A DNA stretch of 64,000 nt from assembly GCA_039000515.1 (NCBI GenBank), contig JBCFYV010009882.1, positions 64,646,817 to 64,710,816 on the forward strand, given 5' to 3'. This document shows, in pieces, positions 11,063 through 23,530 of this stretch. The position numbers and the translations under genes are program-made. Source of the stretch: Timema cristinae. Lineage: Eukaryota > Arthropoda > Insecta > Phasmatodea > Timematidae. The notes under the pieces were generated by a model. That model was not told where the DNA came from. It saw only the letters and a list, made by a program, of their open reading frames with translations, and searched no databases. Position 1 is the stretch's first letter. Every line of letters starts with the position of its first letter.

Positions 11063-11793
11063 ACACTGGTGCAGCCAGGATTATTTTGTGTGTGAAGGAG
11101 GAGGGCCGGGGGGGGCGGGGTAGTTTCGCTGACAAACTAGGCGGGGTTCATTGATTTTTTCAATGAAAATTTAAGTATTGCAAAATGCAAATTCATCAAA
11201 AGAAATACAAAAATATCAAAAATAATTTAAAATTTATAAAAATGATCATAATTCTGTAATTATTATGACTATTAAGTCTTTATGAACAAATGTTTATACA
11301 TGCATACTGCTAGAATATACAAACATGCAAGTTTCAATAAATTGTATTTTGGAAATTTGATTTTATAACATTATTTTATGAGCTAAAATCTGAAAATTCA
11401 AATAAGCAACTTGCACCAACAACTAACTTACTAAATCACTTTTGAACTAATTCACTTTAGCCTGATGTTAATTTTCCTTGGCTTCATAGTAAGTTCGTTG
11501 AGAACTTCATCCTCTCAATATGTAAAAATCATATCTAGCAAGAACTGGTCCATATCTGTGCCAGATATACCCAGATCTGGGACAATTCTGTCATTTTTCC
11601 ACATGGTTTCGTAACTGACACCTCTGGATGTATGTACTGTACGTACATACAATAAGCCCATTAAGTCTGTCTTCATTTGTAGAGTTAATCATGTATGATT
11701 TCAACAGCTTTAGGGATGAGAAAGAGGTAGGTAGGTAGCTGGGGGGGGGGGGTTCAACACTGAACACCCCCACCCCCTTGACTGCGCCAGTGC
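11063..11793. mobile_element. Non-autonomous element with CACTG-type imperfect TIRs
   Basis: The left end 'cactggtgcagccagg' (11064-11079) is matched by the reverse complement of 'cttgactgcgccagtg' (11777-11792), 13 of 16 positions identical. G-runs sit just inside the left end (11104-11118, after a short spacer) and a G-run/C-run pair lies inside the right end (11739-11776). CACTG ends are typical of CMC (CACTA-Mirage-Chapaev) DNA transposons. No target-site duplication is obvious and no transposase is seen inside, so it would be a non-autonomous copy of about 730 bp. Confidence 0.5.
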
Positions 11794-12439
11794 ACCCTAA
11801 CAGATACGGAAAAGAGGGTAAAAAAGTGGCCTCACATTATTGTTTATATTTCATCAAAATAAAATTCACTTTGTGAAGATATTAAAAACATGCACTTTAG
11901 TAATGCTTCTGGGTGATAAGTTGTTCATAGTCTATGTCATAACATTATTATTATTGTTATTATTAATATATGTTCTGTATTACGACAGGTGCATTCCTTT
12001 TATCAGTGATCTTAGACCGTCAATGTCTGCCAACTGCTGCCTCCTTTTTCAGCAGTCAGAAATTTATTTTTCTCGTGAGGACTTTTATTTGGTTTGGGGA
12101 TCCCCCATCACATTCAATATAATAGTTAGAAACCAGATATTTGTGTAATTACATATTTTAATCCTGCCAGTTAGAAAGGCGAAAATAGAAATACCAGCGA
12201 ATTGGGTTTTTTGGAACTGTATTTTCAATATCAATTTTACAAATTTTTACATATTTTAGTGAATTCTACATATTTTTGAAGATGTTGGATAAAAATACAT
12301 AATTTGCTGTTTTTCTAGTAGTGGTATTATTTCCTTGGGAAAAAACTTTCAAAGATGTGTCACTAATTTTCAGGCAACCTGTACTTTCATAAACGAATGT
12401 ATCCAGTGAAGGTATGACAATGAGGAAAGTTCAAGTTAG

Positions 12440-13193
12440 GTAAAGTCCATTCACGACAGGTTTTTACCTGGATGATAGTTCGAAAATTATATGTTTAGGT
12501 TTTGGGTTGCCAACACTTGTAAAAGATCACTGTTTTGTTATAAATGTAAAAGATCTTTAATTACCTGTTATATATTACATTTAAAATAACGATAACTTAA
12601 GTTTTCTCATACTATTTCATTTTTTTAAATAATTTCTTTTTATCCAACTCGAAACAATATTTTCAACATAATTAAAAGTACTTATTCTTCGTTTTGGAAC
12701 GTTATTGATTTTGTGTAAATAGTGCACACATCAATACCTTTAAATACAGGCATCGTATTTACTTGGAAAAGAGAAAATTGTTGTCATTTTTTTACATACA
12801 ATACATAATATTATTATTATTTTATCGAATTTTAAAATATTTAACTGAATAAAATATTTTCATCAACTGAGTGTCTGCATCATTGTAAAAAATTTTGTTT
12901 ACCGTCATGTTCAGTCACATGGTTTAAATTCGTCAGTTTTTGTGAAAGTGGTGTGAATATTTTTTTAAGTGGAATAAAACGATAAATAAACTTTGTGTCC
13001 GTCCTCAAATAAATATATAAATAATATTGGCCTAAATTACTGTAGTTAACTATCACATTAATATATTACCATCTGTTTTAATTACAGTCATCCAAAGTGA
13101 TAGATGTCAGCTGTTGGCGTAGTGATATATTAGGGATTACTTCTAGTAACATTTCGAGCTGTCATCCAGGGAAACTTAGGTCGTGAATGAATT
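12440..13193. mobile_element. TIR element, copy 1 (754 bp)
   Basis: This region is repeated in the same orientation at 56880-57505 with high similarity over its whole length. The copies differ mainly by a deletion of about 130 bp in the second (12856-12988 here). The ends are inverted: 'agtccattcacgac' on the left and the reverse complement of 'gtcgtgaatgaatt' on the right agree at 12-13 of 14 positions. No ORF inside looks like a transposase. It is a non-autonomous DNA transposon of unassigned superfamily. Confidence 0.75.
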
Positions 13194-15050
13194 TTATGCT
13201 GGCTCGCTGGAGAGGATTACAGTTGCCGTAACGTAACTGTGTCTGACATTTCTCGTTCTGTGAAGGGGAGAGAATATGGCGTTGCCAGAGAGTGGCCTCA
13301 ACAGCACGTCTCGCATGTCGTTTCAGTTTGTAAACACAAGCTATCGAGTTGTAAAAATAATAATTCTTGGATCTGATTAGCTAATTTTCCAGTTGCTCTT
13401 TGGTTGGGAAATGAAACGGATATAAAGCAGCAAGGCAAAGAACAAATGACGAAAATTGAACCAAAATCAATCAAAGAAACATAATTTGTGGTTTGTCATA
13501 ACAATACGGCGCGTAGAACAGTATTTTGAAAAGCAAACAAAATCAACAATACGTATGCATCTAAGTGCAATATTAATGTTGTATAGTACGCCGGGATCAC
13601 CGGGATCAAACATTAACCTTGTATCGAAAAAAATACATCTCTTTAAATAATCTGGTGAGGTTTAACGTTCACTTATTTTCAAAGAGCCATCAATAGTGAA
13701 AGTTTCAATGCAAGTGTGTAGTATTGGTATGATATATGTATTACTAACGTGGTAAAAGAAGGTTTGATCAATGCTATATATTTTTCAAATTATTATATAA
13801 TTTACTAAATTTTCAAACTGATTTTGCTACATATTAGAATATACGTACAAAATATGTCCATATATTCTAATTTAATAATACACAAAAAAAATTCTGGACT
13901 TTAATTATAGAAATTTCACTTAGCATCTTGTAGAAAAAACTGTATGTTCAAATTACCTGAATATATACATATATATAATTGGAGTATCTGATTTTTTGTG
14001 AGTATATTTTGGTGATATATTTTAAAGGGCAGTTGAGATGAACTTTCTAATCTCGCAGCATGCTAGGAAAATTTAGTTTCATTTCTTTTTGAAAGGTCAA
14101 TTTTCAACACAAACACGCTCATGACTCCTTAAAATTTAGAGTTTATGCCAAAAACAAGAGCCCATTTTAAAACACAGGTCTTCCAAAAGAACAAGAAAAA
14201 CTTCATTCAGATCTAAACAAACAAGTTTAATTTCAATTTTAATAAAGATATTTTGATTTTCTGATAGTTTTTGAAAGACTATCCATTCGATATTGTATAT
14301 TTTACTAAGGTGTTTATCCAAAGCATGTTTTCATCATGTAATTTAAAATAAACATCAAATACTAATTTCAGAACAATTTTTTTAAGATTAAACATATTAT
14401 GTGAATTGATTTGAATATTTCACTCAGAATCATAATGGTGTCCAACTTTAACATATGCATTCATAATTTGGCTAACCTATAGGCCTTTATGAGTATAGTT
14501 ACTCACTAATAGAGGCTGGGGAGCCAGACCTTTTTGTAAAACAGAATAAAAAAACACCAGGCATTGGCTATGTGACGCTCATGTGTCAGATGACTGAATA
14601 ATAAGATCTGAAGAACAAAAACTAACACAAAAAGGGAATATTATAATATAATTTTATTAAAACGTATTGGGGTCTGGTCCAGATTAATCTAAAAGCCAAT
14701 ATACATAATATTCCAGTCTGGAATAAAGTTGGACTTTAACTGCAAGTAAATTATTATTGAATATAAAGGCTGGAATTGAATCGAAATCTCTAGTTTTTTA
14801 CCCCCTAATCACAAGTGAAATATGTATTAAGTACTAGTTCTAACACATATTTATTTTTGTTAAAGATATCAATATTTTAGCCCAGCCCAACCAACATAGT
14901 ACTATCGTAGTTTGATTAAAACGTCCCTGTATATTAAAATTTTATTAATAGTATATTTACACTATGGTTACTAACGACTTAATCTTAGTAGCAGGAATGA
15001 AGAGGTTAGCACTTTAGTTAGCTTTGAAACAACAAAGTCACATGTGAAAC
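13194..15050. other. No supported gene; slightly GC-richer patch at 13200-13380
   Basis: The patch at 13200-13380 has several CpG dinucleotides and a 34-codon ORF starting ATGGCGTTGCC at 13276, which could be a promoter or first-exon area. I cannot support either. The remainder is AT-rich with no recognised motif. Confidence 0.3.
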
Positions 15051-15054
15051 CAGC

Positions 15055-15262
15055 TGGCCCGTATTGGAAGGTTCACCGACTGAACTCAAAACCAACTAAC
15101 CTTGTTAGTCGGTGATGGAAAGGTCATTGTTTGAAACCATACTGGCTGTAATAACAGGTGTTTTTTTCCCTAAATAGTTTACCACTCAGCCTCCACGCTA
15201 AGGTTAGTATATTTCGGCTAAATGCTACCTCCCTATTCCCGAGAATATTAGTGTGATAAAAA
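15055..15262 (+). mobile_element. Degenerate SINE
   Basis: 'gttagtcggtgatggaaagg' leads to 'tttttccctaaatagtttac', 'cactcagcctccacgc' and 'gagaatattagtgtgat', the usual SINE body order in this window. Both the head and the tail are poorly preserved. Confidence 0.5.
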
Positions 15263-15861
15263 TTGGATAGCCAACTATTGAAAGACACGGTTGAAAAAAT
15301 TGTATTCAAATGGAATTTGAACCACATCATCCTTAACAATAATACAAATTCTAACACGTTATAGGTACCACTTCAAATAGCTTCACGTGATAGACTCGGC
15401 GTTGTCCTAAGATGGTGCATAGTAACATAGGCGTTTAAAAATAAAGCGTTGCAAGTAGAGTGTGTTCTGCGAAATAAAATTTTTGTATTACAAATATTTT
15501 AGGACTAATTCTATATATAGATTTGAGTCAATTGTATGTGGATTTTAAATTTACAAGGGTCGTTTATTTCTACATTCGCATCTTATTCGAATGTAGTAAT
15601 ATTCAATTGCCAAAATTAAATAAACTTGAAATTATTAATTAAAATTCAGATAAAAAAAACACTATATTGTAATTCTACAGAACATAAAACGTCTCGGTAC
15701 TCCTCTAGTCAACCTTACTAATACATTTTTATTAAATTGGGTTATACAGGAATTGAGGATAATATCAAATAATTATAACTTCTAAGGACATTTATTTTCC
15801 ATTTGGATGTATATAGTAAAGATGAATATCAAAATCTAGACGTACTAGTAAGTTACGCCTA

Positions 15862-16434
15862 CAATAAACTCTCGATTATTTGTGGGTGGATTATTTGCTT
15901 TTTGGCTTAACCATGGCATCGGCAAAAGCAGGGGATACGTTTTTTAAAAACGCCACGTTGATGGAAAAAACAGGCCTACCGATTGCTGTACTCGGTAAAT
16001 CCCTAAGGAAGAGATAATGGGACCAGAGGCAACAAGTTTATGCAAGGTGAACTGCACTGGAATAGACCCATATCCTTCTTAATTATCTGGCACAGGAAAA
16101 TGACACGCTCCTATCTGACAAGCTGATGTTACTGAAAATACATAGCTGGATAAGAATAAAGTAAGAATCTGTAATGAAGCAGAAGAATAATACAAACTCG
16201 TTTAGTAATGTGTCAATTTTGAGTATACTGTACATTGATTTAAAGGGTGTTTTTTACTATCTTAGTTTGTGAAATATAATTATATGTTCATAAACGCAAT
16301 CGCGATACGTGAGTACTAGTTTTAATTTAATGTGATACAATCTCTTGTTTTATTAACTAGGCAGATTATCCGTGATTTTTGGTTATCCGCGGCATTCGTC
16401 CCCTCCATTAACATGGATCGTCAGGAGTGAACTG
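15862..16434. mobile_element. pogo/Tigger-like MITE (573 bp) with TA target duplication
   Basis: The left end 'caataaactctcgattat' and the reverse complement of the right end ('cagttcactcc') resemble Tigger-type TIRs (CAGTAAACTCCCGATTATCCG-like). TA dinucleotides flank both ends (15860-15861 and 16435-16436). Subterminal words 'gattatttg', 'ggcttaaccatggcatc', 'attatccgtga' and 'ggttatccgcgg' repeat the typical 'TTATCCGCGG' motif in both orientations. Only short non-coding remains lie between. Confidence 0.7.
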
Positions 16435-16436
16435 TA

Positions 16437-17895
16437 GTTTTTTTTTATTTAAAACAATTTTTAATGCACATTTATTTGTTTTGAACTACTATAGTACAGC
16501 CAAGTTACTTACTATCTTCACATTTTTATTCAGCGATTGATTCATGATATGCCTCATTAACATACATATTCCCATTGAATTGAACTTATAACTACTCCTA
16601 AGGATGGTTGCTAGCATTATATAAAGAAAGAACTAAATAGTGAATTATATAAAGAGTGAAACTTCGTGAAGAATATTTATTACTCCAGAACTAGAGCAAT
16701 TGAAAGAGTTCAGGTGGTGTCGTCTACATAAAGGAGTGATTAGTGATCTGAGTCCGTTCAGTTTGAGATCTTACCAGCTTGGAGTTAAGTGTGTGGCACC
16801 AATGTACACAACTGTGTAGGTTGAGAGTGAGATGTCTGTACCAGGGATTAGTACACTCCTATATTGCTGGGATACAGTGTAGTGCAGCGTACATAGAAGT
16901 GGAAGCTTCGTGATCTTCTCAGTTGGCCACAGGAAAAACACTTGAACCTTCGACTTGTACGTTAACAAGTCATAAAAATGACCACATCCAGATTTATATA
17001 AAGAAAAGACGGACTACTTGCTATCAAAGTTAATTAATTAACCTAATTTTAATATGTACTCTAAGTCAACACAATTTAAGTATAAATTTTATCCAATAAA
17101 ATTCTTCAAATATATTTATCAATATGGAATTGTGTTATAAATACATATGCTACTACCATTTAGTATTAAAATCTTAAATTACTCAATACGTGTTACAATT
17201 TTTTAGACTTTTACCTTACAATTCCAGTATTTTTTATCTATGAATTGATTTTTTCTATAATTTCTCGTTGTTATATTGTGTGTAAACAAGATTTACTTAT
17301 ATTATGCATGCATTAAGTTTATCTTGTTTTTTATATAAAAAATTACAAACTTACTCATTAAAATAAATTCTGATGTGTTCCTCTGTTTTCAATTAAGCAC
17401 TTTGTCATTTAAATAGAATATAAAATACGATTTATTTTAAATTTCTCAGAAAGCTTATCCTGTGCAATAACTCACTGTTAGGAAAGAACGAAGTATGCTT
17501 ATTTTCATCTTGGTGTTATAATAATATATACAATAACTCCAAGATGTATAAGGACCTCTTAATCAAATATATTGTGCAATGGAAATATCGGCACTATTTA
17601 CATTTCGAATATTTTAAATGGTTTATTAAATCTAAGAGAAAAGGTCATATTATGGAGGTTAGGTTATCCAATTCTTAAAAATTATTTTTCTCCTTCTCTT
17701 ATTTAACTCTATGACCTATAAATAAACAAATAGTAAATTATTCATTTACGGGTAAATGTTTATCCAGGTATTGAAAGGATAATACAAAAAGGGATAAGAT
17801 TACAGTATGAATATAACGGCCAAACATTCAAACTAACCTCCAGTATTTAACATGTGTTTAATATAATTATAATTTATATAATCATATAATTTGAA
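16437..17895. other. Intronic AT-rich DNA, no feature seen
   Basis: The minus ORF at 16771-16968 shows no motif. No repeats or splice-bounded exons were recognised before the exon at 17903. Confidence 0.45.
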
Positions 17896-17902
17896 AACCT
17901 AC

Positions 17903-18057
17903 CTTATGCCTTAAGCTGTCTGAAGCTATATTGCTTAGGGAGGGAGACTTTCGTTCACGACTGCTTCTGTCATAAACTGTTGAAGTGGCTTTATACCTTT
18001 GAAGATCAGATTCTGATGAAGCATTGGGAAAAGATTTTGCTATGTGATTTTTCGTGG
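17903..18057 (-). CDS. Internal exon of the unidentified multi-exon gene
   Basis: Minus strand. The acceptor 'acttttgtttcag' is followed by 155 open bases (two to finish a codon, then 51 codons) and the donor ATAAG|GTAGGT. The peptide includes KSFPNASSESDLQRYK and ends SPSLSNIASDSLRHK. It is Ser-rich and basic, with several possible phosphorylation contexts (RERKSPS), and looks like a disordered linker rather than a folded domain. The start phase (two bases) fits the end phase (one base) of the exon at 34662-34833, and its phase-0 end fits the exon at 4349-4429. It is not recognised as a specific protein. Confidence 0.75.
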
Positions 18058-18329
18058 CTGAAACAAAAGTAATGGTTTAATACAGACAAAATAAAGGAAT
18101 TAAAGGTTTGAACGATTAGTCCTGAAGTATGAATAGAATATATTTTGAAACAGCAGTTTCAGAGTTTTATATACGATCACATTTTAGTTATACTATTATA
18201 AAATAATTTATACTTATATTTAAAACAGCAATTGGTTTTTAATGAATTAGGATTACAATTTATCAATCACATATTTAGACACATTCACTAAAATTCTTTA
18301 TCCTTTTAAACTCTCTTTGCTTTAACAAC

Positions 18330-19745
18330 ATCCACATACTGAGTCATATGCTCTTTTATTCTTAAAACTCTTAATGTATATCATTTTAACACATTCACCT
18401 AAAATATTAAACCACATTGTACATGATACCACTTCCTTTTGATCCATACAATCCACCTACATAGATTGCGTCTTTACTCTTTCCTCACTCATCCTCTCAA
18501 CATTCTGAAACCAACGTAAGACGCTTCTTTCCCATAAAACTATTGGATTCCCTTTCAAACCACACTCCTTCATACCTAATCATTACTGACTCTGTCCATA
18601 AGAGTTTTTCCAAATAAATTTCTTATACATCTCATTCCAACTGCATTCACCTTGATCTTGTATTTCTCCCAACAAACCCACGGTTCGAATTCATAAAAAA
18701 TAGTTGGTGTTAATACACTTATATAAACGGCCATTTTAGCCTCTTTCGATACAACATTCTTTGCAATAGGCTATATACATGCTACTACTCTCCAAGATGC
18801 ATTTACCCGTCTGTCGATTTAATAATATATACTTCAATATTTACGAAATATTCTTCCCGGATACACAAAATAATTTACTTGTTCTAACCGTTTATAATAA
18901 AATGGCAATTATTTCTTGTTCCATCTTTATCGAAAACTATCAACTTAATTTTGGAAGATCCAATTTGCTTTTAGACATCTTCAAATGATTTAATGCATAC
19001 TGCAAATCACTTTCATTCTCAGCCATTAATAAGGAATCATCTCAATATAACAGCACTCTCACATACACATAGTCTATTTGCAAACCAACCACGTCCTCAC
19101 AAGTATCCCTCATACACTTATCCATGAATACATTAAACATATATGGATACATAACACAATATTGTCTAACACACTGTTCAATGTCATAACATTCGCTCAA
19201 AGACCCATTAACACTAATGCACGCCTTACTTCCATCATACACCCCCATAATTGCAGTTTCTAGACATGCATCCATCCACACCATATTATATCAGAGAATT
19301 CCATAATATACTCCTGTTCACCCGATCGTACGCCTTCTCCAGATCAAAAAATACAGGATAAACTTTCCTCACTACAGCCATACATTTCTCGATCAGTTGT
19401 TAAGAATCAAATATCAGGTCCATTAACCTCAACCTGGCATGAAATCACATTGCACGCCTCAATACTTGTCCGTAGCTTTTTCATGCACATTCTCAATTAA
19501 CACTCTCCCAAAACACTTTGCCTGTAATACTTAACGAACTATTTGTCCTATAACATTTACTGCCTTTGACTTCATACAAAAAAAACAATGACAACATTCT
19601 TCCAGTCACTAGAGACATTCGAAATCCCAGCACACCTATTGAACAATTCACCCAATCTGGCAAGTCGTAGAATACCCTAACACTTAAGCATTTCACTTGA
19701 GATCCCATCTACGCTCTTAAACATATTTACCCAAAAAACAATGTC
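18330..19745 (-). pseudogene. Non-LTR retrotransposon reverse transcriptase pseudogene 1
   Basis: Minus strand, order from high to low coordinates. A 'VDGISSEMLK' start region lies near 19700. A finger motif 'KAYDRVNRSILWNSL' is at about 19300-19345. The palm region contains 'KACISVNGSLSE' and 'VRQYCVMYPYMFNVFMD' (about 19100-19225). A thumb/C-terminal region includes 'VLTPTIFYEFEPW' (about 18690-18730) and 'VNAVGMRCIRNLFGKTLMD' (about 18590-18650). In the YADD box the alanine codon is a TGA stop (19042-19044), leaving Y*DD. Many other stops and frameshifts show it is dead. The only sizeable intact frame is 19042-19284. The order and motifs are those of non-LTR (LINE-type) reverse transcriptases. 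The clade is not assigned. Confidence 0.85.
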
Positions 19746-19749
19746 ATGT

Positions 19750-20390
19750 CAAAAACTCCTAATAAACTCATTTGGAACCAATCGTTTGAGCCATCTTAAA
19801 AATAATTCAAGTTTTTGAAAATTCAGTCATCAGTAAACAGCCCGTCAACAAGTTTTAAGCCCAGAAAAGAGTATACAGTGTTAATTTTCATTCCACACAC
19901 TCCCAAGATACCATTGGAACCAAATATTAAGTTAGTTTTTTTTTAATTTTCAAGTTTTTGAAAAATATGTCAAAAGTAAATGACCGATAAATGAAATTTT
20001 ACCTCAAAAATAAGTATACACAGGTATTTTCATGTAAAACACTGACAAAATACTCATTTGGAACAAAATAGATAGGGTTATTTTGAAATATTTCAAGTTT
20101 TTGAAAAATCATTCATCAGTAAATGAACCAGAAATAAGTTGTTTCTCTTAAAACAAGTATATCGTGTCATTTGTTATAAGCCACAAACCCCAGATATTCA
20201 TTTTAAATTAAAAAAAGATAAGAGTTATTGTCAAAATATCACAACTTAAAAAAAATAAAAATCCTTTAGTAAACCAACCTTGAACTCAAGTTTAGGCAAA
20301 AAAACTGATTAAACAATGCTATTTATCGTATCAAGCAAATCCTAAATTTTCAGTTTGAATACAATCGTTTAAGCCATTAAATTAAAAATA
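19750..20390 (-). repeat. Left arm of an inverted array of about 135-bp repeats
   Basis: About four to five tandem diverged units. Each contains, in plus-strand order, 'catttggaac', 'caagtttttgaaaa', 'catcagtaaa' and 'aagtatac'. On the minus strand these match units at 20690-21440 ('agtttactgatga', 'tttttcaaaaa', 'gttccaaatgggta', 'gtatac'). The period is roughly 130-145 bp. There is no coding capacity. Confidence 0.7.
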
Positions 20391-20551
20391 ATAATAATCA
20401 TCATTACACTACCCTTAATTTGAGGGCTAGGGTCAAAATCAAAATCCACTTTTTACATTATAACATCAATATGAAATATTGTAATGGTGAAAAGATTCTA
20501 TCTAGAGATTATGATCAAGCTTTACGTTTTATATTAACCCCAAACCTAAAA

Positions 20552-21470
20552 AAGTTAGTTTTTACAATTCTGTCTGTCCCGATGTCTGTCTGTCAGTCTG
20601 TCCCTGGCCACGGATCAAAAATGGGTTGATGGATTGTGTTAAAATTTGATATTTTGAGTTTATATTGTTATACAACGAGGTTTTTTCCGCCCTGGAACTT
20701 CAATTAAGAATAGTTTACTGATGAAGGATTTCTTAGTATTCCAAATTTTTCGAGAAAAGCTCCAGCAATTTTGTTTAAAATACATATTTAGGATTTGATT
20801 GACATATTCGGTTAACCAAGGCTATTCACAGTTCCTTGCCTACCCTGTAAGGGAATGGCGTTATTATGTAGGCCTATGTATGTATATGATTGAAATATCA
20901 TATAGCAATGTATAATTAGATTTTGGTCAAAAATTCGTTGAAGGAGATTGTGTGGTATGACAAATATCAGTGTATAATTGTTTTTGGAATAAAACTCATT
21001 TACAATTAGTTAACTGAAGACACATTTTTCAAAAACCTTAAATATATTAAAAATAGCTATTACTATTTGGTTCCAAATGGGTATCTTAGGAGTCAGCTAA
21101 ATAACAAATAGCATCGTTTACTTATTTTTGATTATAAATTTAATTTATTGGTAGTTTACTGATGATTTATTTTTCAAAAACAAAAAATATTCTAAAAATG
21201 GTTCTAATGATTTAGTTTCAAATGGGTAGCCTGGAAGTATTTGACGTGGCAAATAACAGTGTTCACTTTTTTGGGTTAAAAATGTATATATTAGTAGTTT
21301 ACTGATGAATGAATTTTAAAAATCTTGAGATAATCTAAAATTGGCTTTAACGACTTGGTTTCAAAAGGGTACCGTTTATTAGGAGTGTGATACATAACAA
21401 AAAACACTGTATACTCTTTTTTTGGTTAAAAACTAGTTTATCCGTAATTATTTTTTCTTAAATCACTCTA
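20552..21470 (+). repeat. Right arm of the inverted array; dispersed repeat copy 1
   Basis: It opens with a 'gtctgtc'-rich leader (20565-20605) and 'gggttgatggattgtgtt'. Four or so units then follow, each with 'tagtttactgatga', 'tttcaaaaa' and 'ggtttcaaatgggta'. The leader and units recur at 58147-59065 in the same orientation. Together with the left arm this forms a large imperfect palindrome around a spacer of about 150 bp. Confidence 0.7.
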
Positions 21471-21763
21471 ATTTGTTTAGCCCCATCTCTAATAATTATA
21501 AATAACATATGTATGCTAAGTAATCATCACTATTAATATTCATTTAAAAATTATGAGCTGAGTCAATAATGACCCTTTATAGATTCAGAAACATTCGAAT
21601 TATAAATAGCATTAATTAATTGACAACCTTTTTTTGGTTTTTAATTATGAAATTACTTTAAAATTAAATTGATTATGTCAATGTGGTAGATGTTAAGTCA
21701 CTTTAATTGTGCCATTCATAAAAACACATCAATGTATCAATAAAAGGTAGACCCTAATGCAAT

Positions 21764-23530
21764 CTAAAATATGGAGTGGAATTGTTCAAAGCATGTGTCA
21801 TCTAAACAGACTTCACATCTTCGACAGCCTTTCACAGCCTTATACTTGCAAATTGCACATCTGTGCCTGCGCTGTCCTGTTTCTATTAAATGTATACCAT
21901 GATGAAGACGTTTTGGTTCCGTAACCCTATCTGAATTTTTATTTAATCGATCCTGGTAGGTTTGGTGCCATTCCATATTCTTTCATACTAGCCTTTACTG
22001 TTAATCAGCAAAATGCCAAACTATTATGACTCAAACCATGTGACCTGCTAACTAGCCATGCATTGCTCATGCAAATATTTGGCAAACAAATGATTATGAA
22101 TGTGTACCACTTTTTACCGCGTACGTTGTTACTATAGTTTGAAATGGTATTAGTTATGAAATCAATCCCACACATGTTAAGATTGTATCAGAAATAATAT
22201 ATGGTTGCTGTTCAGTATTCTTCTGAACAATCGAGTAGCGTTTATCTTCTTGTAAGGGATCACCTTCTGATTTGTTGGACAAAACTTTGACTAAATTACT
22301 TTATTTCCATGTAACTGCTATACTGTTGTCACTTTAGTCCACCAAGAAATCAAAAGCACCTCTAGGTCCCTTCATAATTTATATTTTGTCTGTTAGTGGG
22401 CAATGATCCCTTTTCTTTTGGTGGACTGTGCCAGTTCTATTCATACCTCTCATACACTAATCAGAAATCAATTTAATAATTGTAAAAAAATTGTCGGATT
22501 AGAAGGAAAAACTATCCCTGGGAATACTTTCATTAGGTCATTGCAGAAGGTGAGCAGGATTGATTCGCCTTGGAAGACATCAGGAAGTTTTGCTGCAACA
22601 TTATTGCTAACTTGGTATATCTCAACTTCTAAACAATATTCTTAACGCTGTGCAAGAGCCCATTCTTTGAAACCAAAACGTATTAGCTTTCCTTTAATAA
22701 ATTGTTTGCATCAATAGCGACAAAAATAAGGTATCGTAGACACACCCACATATACTTTACATTCTTGAGGTGAGTTTTTAATAAACTGTCTGTTAGATTT
22801 AGTGAAAATGGGTTGTACCTTGTCCATAATGTCATTGCCTGGAAGAATTTCATTATTACATTCATGTAGTTAATTTAAGATCTCTTCAATTGGTTCCGTT
22901 GCAGAGATTTAGTAACAAGAAATTTATGAGTGTCGTCGGCTGTCTTCTAGTGCATTTGTCAACGTGGAAGTTGTACGTACCAACTAAAGTACAATATGTC
23001 AATGAATACACACATATCGTCTACAGAAAGCTGAATGATTGGTTTATTTCTATGCAAAACATACATTACAGTGTATTATTCTTACCATCATTATAGTGAT
23101 ATTCGGTTAGAAATATTTTCAGGAACTCAGGAGGGTGGTTATCACCATAAACGAGGTTTGAGGATATATGCTGAATATTGAATGCTGCACTATGCATATT
23201 GCATGCTGCATCAGCGATTTGGAGTAAATTATATCATTCCCACTACCCACATTGCAATGTCAACTTTTTCATCTTATTTTTATTCATACTTTAAGTATAG
23301 GGGGCTTCTTCTTGACTCTCTGTGATAGCTAATCCAGATTCAATTTGGTGCTGTCCTTGACTTATAATGTATGAATCATTGCATTCCTCATCCCCACTGT
23401 CAGCATCATTCTCCTCACCAGAATCGTCCAGATTACAAATTAAGATTTCCAATTAAGACCCATGGGCTACATTAGGTTCAGTTTACTCTGATGCCTCTAT
23501 TATCTCGGCAACAGTAGGCTGTGTGTACCT
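21764..23530 (-). pseudogene. piggyBac-family transposase pseudogene
   Basis: Minus strand. The N-terminal part (about 23300-23530) is acidic with 'DDSGEENDADSGDEE'-like sequence, as in PGBD-type transposases. The core has 'CKQFIKGKLIRFGFKEWAL' at about 22656-22712, close to the family motif K-Q-F/Y-I-x-G-K-P-I-R-x-G-F-K-x-W. A later segment has 'LPTNRQNINYEGT'. The C-terminus (21764-21976) is the only intact piece: 'RHRCAICKYKAVKGCRRCEV' and 'CLDDTCFEQFH', a Cys-rich zinc-binding tail typical of piggyBac transposases. Multiple stops and frameshifts break the core. TTAA words exist on both sides, but I could not fix the element ends. Confidence 0.75.
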
